From Bacteroidales bacterium (lineage in GTDB: Bacteria; Bacteroidota; Bacteroidia; Bacteroidales; Muribaculaceae), in assembly GCA_900769345.1 (NCBI GenBank), contig CAAGGJ010000107.1, positions 1 through 10,306 on the forward strand: 10,306 nt of DNA, given 5' to 3'. The number at the start of each line of letters is the position of its first letter. Position 1 is the first letter of the stretch. Below are positions 4,587 through 10,306 of the stretch, piece after piece. The position numbers were made by a program, and so were the translations under genes. Below the pieces are notes generated by a model. The model searched no databases. It was not told the DNA's origin and worked only from the letters and a program-made list of their open reading frames with translations.

Positions 4587-7421
4587 TTAGAAAGTTACTT
4601 TCACACCGGCAGCAAGGCGAATGCCATAGTGCTCGCTTTGAGCGGTGTATTCTTTAGTGCCTTGGTAGTAGCGCAAAGGCTGGTTGAGCAGGTTGGTGGC
4701 TTCGGCATAGACAGTGGTCTTGAATTTCTTGCCGAAGGTGTAACCGGCGTTGATGTCCATATAGTTTACTGAATCGTAGTAGCGATCGTAGAACTTCGAG
4801 CTGCCCATTTCGTCGATGAAAGACGAAGCATAGTTGTAGCTCAAGCGAACGTTGAAGCCCCATTTATCGAAGAAGAGCGAAGCGTTGGCGGTGTGCTCAG
4901 GAGAACCCGGTAGGCGCAAACCGCTCTCGTTTTCGCGGCCTTCGAATTGGAAGTTATTCACCTTAGAATAGGTGTAAGTGTAGTTGGTGTAGATACCTAC
5001 GCACTTAAGAGCAGGAGTGATGAAACCGAAGTCGCGTTGCAAAGCCACTTCCACGCCCAAAATGTCGGCATCGCCCGAATTGCGTGGTTGGGTGAATTTG
5101 GTGTAGTTGACGCCTTGATATTGGTAGTTGTGGAAAGTTTGGTCGACAATAAAGTCGTCGATCGACTTGTAGAAAATGCCTGCGCTCACCAATCCAATGC
5201 TCTTGAAGTAGTATTCGGCGCTGAGGTCGATGTTGTAGCTGATGGTAGGAGTGAGGTCGGGGTTACCGAGTTCAATGGCATTGTCGCTGCGGTCGATGCT
5301 GATGTTAGGAGCGAGGTCGGAGTATTTTGGTCGAGCAATTGTGTTAGAGAACGAAGCTCGAAGCTTGAGGTCGTCGTTAACATCCCACTTCATCATAATG
5401 TTCGGAAGAACGTTGATGTAGTTTTTCGATTGGTAGGGGGTGCGAGTTACTACGTCTTCATCGGCATCGTATTGCGAACCGCTGTAGCGCACATGGGTGT
5501 TCTCCAAGCGAAGACCTACCACTGCGTTGAGGTTTTTGCCAAGTTTTTGGTCGAGGCGAAGGTATCCGGCAGTCACTACTTCGCGAGCATTATAGTTTGA
5601 TGCGAGTTCTTCAGCCACTTGTTCTTTTTCGAATAGGGCAGGATTGTTCAAATCGAGGCTGCCGAGGTATTCTTTGCTCACGAAGTTGCCTACTTTATAG
5701 TCGTTTTTGGGGATAAAGCCGCTGCGGTCGTAGTTGTTAACAGCTGCAAAGCTATTGGCGTCGAAAGCATCCTCATCGAGAGGTGTGTATTCGTAGAAAT
5801 CGATTATCTTTTCCTTTTCCTTGCGCACCATTTTGGCACCGAACGTAAGTTTGTTACCCCATTTGCCACGAGCGAGAGGCAATTTGAAGTCGACTTTGAA
5901 TTTGAGGTCGGTTTCGTTGATGTCCTCTTGTTGTTCGGTAACCTCCTTGAGAGAGAATTTGTCGTTGAGAACGAGCGTATATCCTTCTTGCGCAGTGGCT
6001 AATGGCCAGCGAGGGTTGCTCATATCGACGTCGAATTTCTGCTTTTTGAGTTGGTAGTCGATATAGCGTTCGTTAGGACGATATTCTGAGGCGCGAGCAT
6101 AGTTTAAGCTCCAATTGGTTTCGAGGCGTCCCCACACGTGTTCACCACCGAGGGTGAAGTCCATAGTGCGTTGGCGTTCGAGGCGAGCGTTACGGTTGTC
6201 GGGAGTGCCACCTTTAGTTTGGATGCGCACTGTGGCTTTATTGTTTTCCACACATTCGTTATCATCGAGGTTCAAATCCTTGAGTGTTAGGCGATAACGG
6301 TTTTCCCAGTCGTTGCGATTGTTGAAAATACCCTTGAAAAGGATTTTGTTGTTCTTATTGATGTCGAAATCGAGGGCAGCCGAGTAGCTTTGGCGCTCGC
6401 GAGTGACGTAGTATTGGCGAATCTGATAGTCGGTGATGAGCGTTTTGCCGGTATTCACGTCCTTGTCCCAAACAAATTCCACATTGTCGGAACCTGCGGG
6501 CGAGTTTTGGTAAGAAGCGGCGAGCATCACGCCGAGGCGGTTGTTGAAGAAACGCTGACCGTAGCTCAAGCCGAGATTAAGTTGCAATTTGTCGCTGATG
6601 GCATTGTAGCCCGAGCCTGCGGTGGCAGTGATGAAGCGCTTATAGGGAGAGTTTTTGGTAACGAGATTGATGCTACCGCCAATGGCATCGGCATCCATAT
6701 CGGGAGTTACCACTTTTTTCACCTCCACCATCTGAATCATTTCGGCAGGGATGAGGTCGAGCTGCACGTTTCGAGTGTCGCCTTCAGCCGAAGGAATGCG
6801 GTTGCCGTTGATTGTAACCGAGCTGAGGTCGGCACTTGTGCCACGCACCTGACCGAATCGAGCTTCACCTTGGTCGTATTGCACATTGATGCCCGGCAAG
6901 CGCTTTAGAGCATCACCGATATTCGAGTCGGGGAATTTAGATATTTGGTCGGAGCTGACGATGTTGCTCACGCCCATATAACTCTTCTGAGTGTTGATAG
7001 CGCGGTGTTGACCTTGGAAAACGCCTTTCACAGTCACGGTTTCGAGATTGACATTGCTGTTGAGGGTTACATTGTGCTCTGTGGTCTGCTTGTTGGTTAT
7101 TTTCACCACAGCCGAATATGGGTCGAAGCCTATGTAGCTCACTTTCACGGTGTGCTTGCCGGCGGGCACATTCGAAATGGTGAAAAATCCGTCGACGTCG
7201 GTGGTTGTGGTCAAATTGAGCTGTTCGATAGTAACTACTGAGCCCGGCAAAGAAGTGCCATCGTCGCTGACGATGCGACCGCGTAGGATTCCTGCCGGTG
7301 CTGCTGATGCTTCACTTGGAATAATTGATGAGAAAGGATTGGCATAGACAGCATTAGCTGCGCTTGAGCAAGCCACAAAGGCTACAAGTGCCAAGGCTGC
7401 TCCTTTTTTCGTTTTTTTCAT
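4587..7421 (-). CDS. TonB-dependent outer membrane receptor with carboxypeptidase-regulatory domain
   Basis: From the ATG at 7421 the protein has 944 residues. Residues 1-27 are a signal peptide (MKKTKKGAALALVAFVAC..., cut near VYA). About 46-124 is a carboxypeptidase-regulatory-like beta domain (GRIVSDDG, DVDGFFTISNVPAG). LETVTVKG (126-133) is in the position of a TonB box. The plug runs from about 146 to 258, with SNIGDALKRLPGINV, FGQVRG, GDTRNVQLDLIP and DADAIGGSINLVTK. The rest is a 22-strand-type barrel ending in ...GVKVTF, with a terminal Phe. The plug resembles the TIGR01782 receptor group, known also from Xanthomonas and Caulobacter. The frame stays open to a TTG at 7484, but that codon overlaps the -7 box, so I place the start at 7421; ATG 7448 is a second option. 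There is no SusD-like partner. The phosphoesterase gene follows directly, which suggests uptake of a phosphorylated ligand. Confidence 0.94.
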   Translation of the reverse strand: MKKTKKGAALALVAFVACSSAANAVYANPFSSIIPSEASAAPAGILRGRIVSDDGTSLPGSVVTIEQLNLTTTTDVDGFFTISNVPAGKHTVKVSYIGFDPYSAVVKITNKQTTEHNVTLNSNVNLETVTVKGVFQGQHRAINTQKSYMGVSNIVSSDQISKFPDSNIGDALKRLPGINVQYDQGEARFGQVRGTSADLSSVTINGNRIPSAEGDTRNVQLDLIPAEMIQMVEVKKVVTPDMDADAIGGSINLVTKNSPYKRFITATAGSGYNAISDKLQLNLGLSYGQRFFNNRLGVMLAASYQNSPAGSDNVEFVWDKDVNTGKTLITDYQIRQYYVTRERQSYSAALDFDINKNNKILFKGIFNNRNDWENRYRLTLKDLNLDDNECVENNKATVRIQTKGGTPDNRNARLERQRTMDFTLGGEHVWGRLETNWSLNYARASEYRPNERYIDYQLKKQKFDVDMSNPRWPLATAQEGYTLVLNDKFSLKEVTEQQEDINETDLKFKVDFKLPLARGKWGNKLTFGAKMVRKEKEKIIDFYEYTPLDEDAFDANSFAAVNNYDRSGFIPKNDYKVGNFVSKEYLGSLDLNNPALFEKEQVAEELASNYNAREVVTAGYLRLDQKLGKNLNAVVGLRLENTHVRYSGSQYDADEDVVTRTPYQSKNYINVLPNIMMKWDVNDDLKLRASFSNTIARPKYSDLAPNISIDRSDNAIELGNPDLTPTISYNIDLSAEYYFKSIGLVSAGIFYKSIDDFIVDQTFHNYQYQGVNYTKFTQPRNSGDADILGVEVALQRDFGFITPALKCVGIYTNYTYTYSKVNNFQFEGRENESGLRLPGSPEHTANASLFFDKWGFNVRLSYNYASSFIDEMGSSKFYDRYYDSVNYMDINAGYTFGKKFKTTVYAEATNLLNQPLRYYQGTKEYTAQSEHYGIRLAAGVKVTF

Positions 7422-7481
7422 CTGTTTGCAGTTTCGTAAGTTAAACATTTTCGCTTTGTTGTAACGAGATTTTTTCCGGTG

Positions 7482-7489
7482 CAAAGTTA
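7482..7489 (-). promoter_or_regulatory. -7 box of the receptor-phosphoesterase operon
   Basis: The minus strand reads TAACTTTG followed by CACC, an exact match to TAnnTTTG. Transcription would start near 7475, giving a leader of about 55 bases to the ATG at 7421. No TTTG is seen at the usual -33 distance, which may mean an activator or alternative sigma factor is needed. Confidence 0.6.
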
Positions 7490-7574
7490 TTGTTCAACTT
7501 CGGTTAGAATATTTCAGAACTGTAACGAAATATTAAATTTTTGATAACAGCCACTGCCGGGCAAAGACTAAGAG

Positions 7575-7611
7575 GAGGCTGCCTCGCAAACCTAAATTAC
7601 GACACAGCCTC
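7575..7611 (-). terminator. terminator-like hairpin, copy 1 of the GAGGCTGTGTCG family
   Basis: On the minus strand GAGGCTGTGTCG pairs with CGAGGCAGCCTC with eleven of twelve pairs formed (one G-U, one G-G mismatch). Only a weak T-rich tail (TCTTAGTCTTT) follows. It is similar to the strong terminator at 7990-8032. It may be a decayed or back-up terminator upstream of the receptor promoter. Confidence 0.5.
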
Positions 7612-7621
7612 ACACCTATTA

Positions 7622-7652
7622 TTAAAAAGACAGAGTCACTACGGCTCTATCT
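7622..7652 (-). terminator. second intrinsic terminator downstream of rubredoxin
   Basis: On the minus strand AGATAGAGCC pairs with GACTCTGTCT (one G-U, one mismatch) around a five-base loop GTAGT, followed by TTTTTAA. It lies about 90 bases after the rubredoxin stop, behind the main terminator. Confidence 0.6.
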
Positions 7653-7685
7653 CGTATGTTGAATTATTATGAGAGTATTAATAAG

Positions 7686-7729
7686 AAAAAGGGCAATTCG
7701 CATTGTGGTAATGTTCATTGCCCTTTTTT
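7686..7729 (-). terminator. intrinsic terminator of rubredoxin, symmetric
   Basis: AAAAAGGGCAAT (7686-7697) and ATTGCCCTTTTT (7717-7728) are exact inverted repeats, with a further CATT/AATG stem in the loop. The A and T ends make it able to stop transcription in both directions. It begins 11 bases after the rubredoxin stop codon on the minus strand. Confidence 0.88.
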
Positions 7730-7739
7730 GTAACTTGAA

Positions 7740-7904
7740 TCATTCTTCGTATTTCGAGAAATCATCTTTTCCAACGCCGCAGATTGGACAAACCCAATCT
7801 TCGGGCAGATCCTCAAACGCTGTGCCCGGGGCGATGCCGTTATCAGGGTCGCCAACTTCGGGATCGTAAATGTACCCACAAGGGTCGCAAATGTATTTTT
7901 CCAT
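7740..7904 (-). CDS. rubredoxin
   Basis: This short frame encodes 54 residues beginning MEKYICDPCGYIYDPEVGD and ending DDFSKYEE. The four iron-binding cysteines are at 6, 9, 39 and 42 in the classic pattern CxxCG...CPxCG, and the aromatic residues Tyr11, Tyr13 and Trp37 are in the expected places. The length is normal for the family. Rubredoxin is a small cytoplasmic one-electron carrier with a single Fe(Cys)4 centre; in anaerobes it often serves rubrerythrin or other oxidative-stress enzymes, but no such partner gene is in the window. It is a one-gene unit: a promoter with good -33 and -7 elements lies just upstream and two to three terminator hairpins follow. No Shine-Dalgarno is seen. The start at 7904 is the only ATG that gives the family N-terminus. 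Confidence 0.97.
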   Translation of the reverse strand: MEKYICDPCGYIYDPEVGDPDNGIAPGTAFEDLPEDWVCPICGVGKDDFSKYEE

Positions 7905-7926
7905 AATGAATGTGTAATGTAGTTAA

Positions 7927-7958
7927 TAAACTTATGTATGTGAACGTAAAATTACAAA
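7927..7958 (-). promoter_or_regulatory. promoter of rubredoxin
   Basis: On the minus strand TTTG (from 7958-7955) and TAAGTTTA (from 7934-7927) are separated by 20 bases. This fits the Bacteroidota promoter TTTG-N(about 20)-TAnnTTTG with one mismatch in the -7 box. It gives a leader of roughly 15 bases to the ATG at 7904. Confidence 0.65.
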
Positions 7959-7989
7959 AAATATTTTGTGATATTGTTTTGTTGATAGC

Positions 7990-8032
7990 AAAAAAAATAG
8001 GGAGGCTGTGCCAATTTTCGACACAACCTCCC
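7990..8032 (-). terminator. intrinsic terminator of the large secreted protein gene
   Basis: On the minus strand GGGAGGTTGTGTC pairs with GGCACAGCCTCCC: thirteen continuous pairs, two of them G-U, around a seven-base loop, then TA and a T8 run (7997-7990). It lies 60 bases after the stop codon. The two G-U pairs become C-A mismatches if read from the plus strand, so the structure is made for minus-strand RNA. Confidence 0.92.
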
Positions 8033-8046
8033 TCTGTAATGAGTAT

Positions 8047-8079
8047 CATCGCTCCGTGCGTGTGTGTGAGGGCGCGATG
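8047..8079. other. short hairpin between stop codon and terminator
   Basis: CATCGC and GCGATG are exact inverted repeats around a 21-base, GT-rich loop (GTGCGTGTGTGTGAG). It lies between the stop codon of the large secreted protein and its terminator. It has no T-run of its own, so it may only protect the 3' end of the message. Confidence 0.35.
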
Positions 8080-8092
8080 TTAATTAAATGTA

Positions 8093-10306
8093 TTATCTAA
8101 CAGCCACCTTATATGACTTGCCATTTACTACCACTACATAGATGCCGCTTTCAACGGAGAATTCGCGTTCTGCACTGTTGAGAACGATAGCCTTGCCGGC
8201 AGTGCTGTAGATAGAAGTAACGGTGTTTTCAACCGAGGTGATGATGCTGATTTCGCCGTATCCCGGAACTACATCGGTAGCATCGGCTTCAACATCTTCG
8301 ATACCCGAAGTCTTTGTCATAAGCAACAGCTTGGTGGTGAGGTCGACCTTAACGTCGTATACTCCGGCAGCAATCATGTAAGAAGTGTCGCCGTTAGTGC
8401 CGATGGCTGTTGCGGTTCCTTCAGTTACAGGAGTATCAGAAGTTGCAGGGCCGTAGCGCAAAGCATTGAATTCTGCCCAATTGTCGGTGGCGATTGCACC
8501 AAATGCAAAATAGCCATTGCCGTTGTAGGCATCGAGTATTTCTACACCGCCTATTGAGTAAATGCCTTCGCTCTCGGTGGTGAGTTCGTATTTGCCACTT
8601 GAGATGTCCCAGTTGGCATCCTTGAGACTACCTACCATGTAGAGTTTTTCGGGATAACTTGTGGGAACATAGGTTGCAGTAACCAGGATAGTCATATTCT
8701 TCATATCAACCTTAACTTGATATGTAGAGCCGGCTTCGCCTTTAATAAGCATTGCGCCTATGGTCTTTTCGATAGCATGCTCTTGTCCGAGGGTGATTTC
8801 TTCGTTGTCGACTGCGAAGCCCCAACGGTTGGCATTTACTTCGTTCCAGTCAGTAGAAAGAACACTTGTCAAACCTATGTTGCAGTAAGCTGCAGTATTG
8901 GTCAATTCGGCAGTGAAAACGCCATTTTCGCCCTTATCCATCTTAATACCCTTATCAGAAGCCCAGTTGGTGGGTGTGCCAATGATGTAAAGAGCAGCAG
9001 GATATTCGTCGCTCGAGATGGTTGCGTCGTATTGAGAGCCGGCGGGAACCACCACTTCGCCACTTTCGCGAGGCAGAGCGAAGCAACGGAGCTTTTCGCC
9101 GCTGTTCGATACCACATACAAGTTGTTGGCATAGTCGAATGCTATAGCATTGGTGTTTGTGCCGCAACCGGTGGCAATCTCATATAATTTGGTAAATTGC
9201 GGGCCGTTTTCGTTAGTAACGGTAAAGACGCCCACTTTGCCCTTTCCGGTTGACATGGCGAACAGGGTGTTATCGGCGTTCCAAGCCATACCTGCGCCAC
9301 CTGCCTGTGATGTAACATCGCTATAGTCAACTTCGTTGTTCCAAATTGTGGCGTGCTTGTAAGCCGGTTCGCTTTCGCTTGGAGTAGCGCGATATTGACC
9401 TACCATGAGTCCATTACCATCGGGGTCGAGACGCAAGTTTACTGTAGCTGAGTTAATCCAGAGGTTGTCGAGCGAAGTCAATTCGTTGGAAGGAGCTGCG
9501 CTCCAAGTCTTTTCTACACCTAAGTTGTAAACATATACCTTGTGGTTTGGCTTGGAAAGAGCATAGCCGACGTTGCAGCTAACGATAGCCAATTTCAAGC
9601 CCCAGTTGCTACCAACAACATCCATTGCAGTGGCAGGACCCGAAACTATGTTGCCATTGGCATCGGTAATCATACCATCTTCGCCAAGAGTACCGGTGAA
9701 GACGGGAGTAGCACCTGCTTCGAGGTTATCGGGGTCGAGTTCCCATACGCCCGAACTCTTAACGCCGGCGCGCGAGATAAACAAGCGACCATCGCCGGCC
9801 AATGCAAGGCGCTTAAAGTCGTAGATTGAGGTAGAAGTGCCGGCATAAGTGCCTTCTTCGCGTTCCATACCTGCAAGGAATCCGTATTTGCCTTCAGAGT
9901 TCTTGATAGGAAGGAATGTTTGGTCGAATGCGTAGATGCCGGTGCCGATACCATTCTCACCGGTAGAACTCAAATAACCTGTGGCAGGAAGAGAGCTTTG
10001 AGCTTCGGTAACGAGGAGACGGCCAAAGTGTTTGCTGTTAGGATTGTTGTCGACAACAGCGCCGTAAGGCGACCAGAAGCTGTAGGTAGTGCTGTGAGCA
10101 GTGGCTTCGGTGACCACATCACTCTCTACCGAAACAAAGAACTTGGTGGTGGCGTTTACCTTGAGGTCGGCAGTCGGAATCTTCACTGTGTTGAGGTTGT
10201 TGACAGCAGTCTTTTCTTCGTTGGCATATTCAGCCAATGTGGTGCCGGCATATTCCTTGTAGATTTCGCCGTCGCTCATAAGCTGAATCTTAACAGCCGA
10301 AGCCGG
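8093..10306 (-). CDS. large secreted protein with propeller-like part, tandem SusE/SusF-like domains and probable T9SS sorting domain (5' end outside window)
   Basis: The frame is open to the right edge, so the start and any signal peptide lie outside; 737 codons are visible. Counting from the Met at 10279, residues about 68-405 look like a beta-propeller: repeated segments such as GIYAFDQTFLPI, RLALAGDGRLFISR, MAWNADNTLFAMSTGKG and NAIAFDYANNLYVVSNSGEKL. Residues about 427-535 and 542-658 are two copies of one domain: each begins LYIIGT.../LYMVGS..., has a W-E-NA-R-G segment and ends VKVD...LLVT-like. They resemble the C-terminal domains of the SusE/SusF surface lipoproteins that bind glycans. 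Residues about 670-728 end ...ESGIYVVVVNGKSYKVAVR, the usual form of a type A type IX secretion sorting domain. It is followed by its own terminator. Ligand and enzymatic activity are unknown; no catalytic motif was recognised. Confidence 0.85.
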   Translation of the reverse strand, partial: PASAVKIQLMSDGEIYKEYAGTTLAEYANEEKTAVNNLNTVKIPTADLKVNATTKFFVSVESDVVTEATAHSTTYSFWSPYGAVVDNNPNSKHFGRLLVTEAQSSLPATGYLSSTGENGIGTGIYAFDQTFLPIKNSEGKYGFLAGMEREEGTYAGTSTSIYDFKRLALAGDGRLFISRAGVKSSGVWELDPDNLEAGATPVFTGTLGEDGMITDANGNIVSGPATAMDVVGSNWGLKLAIVSCNVGYALSKPNHKVYVYNLGVEKTWSAAPSNELTSLDNLWINSATVNLRLDPDGNGLMVGQYRATPSESEPAYKHATIWNNEVDYSDVTSQAGGAGMAWNADNTLFAMSTGKGKVGVFTVTNENGPQFTKLYEIATGCGTNTNAIAFDYANNLYVVSNSGEKLRCFALPRESGEVVVPAGSQYDATISSDEYPAALYIIGTPTNWASDKGIKMDKGENGVFTAELTNTAAYCNIGLTSVLSTDWNEVNANRWGFAVDNEEITLGQEHAIEKTIGAMLIKGEAGSTYQVKVDMKNMTILVTATYVPTSYPEKLYMVGSLKDANWDISSGKYELTTESEGIYSIGGVEILDAYNGNGYFAFGAIATDNWAEFNALRYGPATSDTPVTEGTATAIGTNGDTSYMIAAGVYDVKVDLTTKLLLMTKTSGIEDVEADATDVVPGYGEISIITSVENTVTSIYSTAGKAIVLNSAEREFSVESGIYVVVVNGKSYKVAVR

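Noticed and set aside
7669..7869. Plus-strand frame over the rubredoxin region
   Set aside because: It crosses a strong symmetric terminator and is antisense to a canonical rubredoxin.
1..10306. Mobile element, phage or CRISPR signals
   Set aside because: No transposase, integrase, terminal inverted repeats with target duplications, or regularly spaced repeats were seen. The tRNA-Gly has no integrase or repeated 3' end near it in the window.

Overview
The window looks like chromosomal DNA of an anaerobic gut-type member of Bacteroidales. The signs are a TonB-dependent receptor with an N-terminal carboxypeptidase-regulatory domain, a secreted protein that appears to end in a type IX sorting domain, SusE/SusF-like domains, promoters close to the Bacteroidota consensus (TTTG / TAnnTTTG), few Shine-Dalgarno sequences, a rubredoxin, and the NifU-like/GGGtGRT gene pair. 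Genus cannot be fixed from the sequence; Muribaculaceae or a relative is a guess. I saw no insertion sequence, integrase, phage gene or CRISPR array.

Layout. The left edge (61-490, minus) holds tRNA-Gly(CCC) and a small lipoprotein. A 95-residue orphan gene follows on the plus strand (716-1003), with a perfect 16-base dyad, a near-consensus -7 box and a strong ribosome binding site in front of it. A 419-base gap with two good hairpins (1004-1422) leads to a two-gene plus-strand operon (1423-3140). This encodes an IscU/NifU-like protein and a GGGtGRT-family protein, and it ends in a clear intrinsic terminator. After a GC-rich block with no convincing gene (3216-3549), everything to the right is on the minus strand: a receptor-plus-phosphoesterase operon (7421 down to 3635), a rubredoxin of only 54 residues (7904-7740), and a large secreted protein that runs off the right edge (8093-10306). 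Each of these three minus-strand units has its own terminator. Three hairpins are stacked between rubredoxin and the receptor operon.

How the genes work together. The receptor (outer membrane, TonB-driven uptake) and the exported metallophosphoesterase, 13 bases apart, probably form an uptake-and-dephosphorylation unit for a phosphorylated compound; no SusD-like partner is present. The NifU-like and GGGtGRT proteins are probably co-translated, have codon use suggesting high expression, and belong to a pair known in anaerobes whose function I do not know. The rubredoxin is a one-gene unit in electron transfer. The large secreted protein has a propeller-like N-terminal part, two tandem SusE/SusF-like domains and a probable C-terminal secretion signal. 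The least explained parts are the NifU-like/GGGtGRT pair, the 95-residue orphan with its dyad, and the structured gaps at 1004-1422 and 3216-3549.
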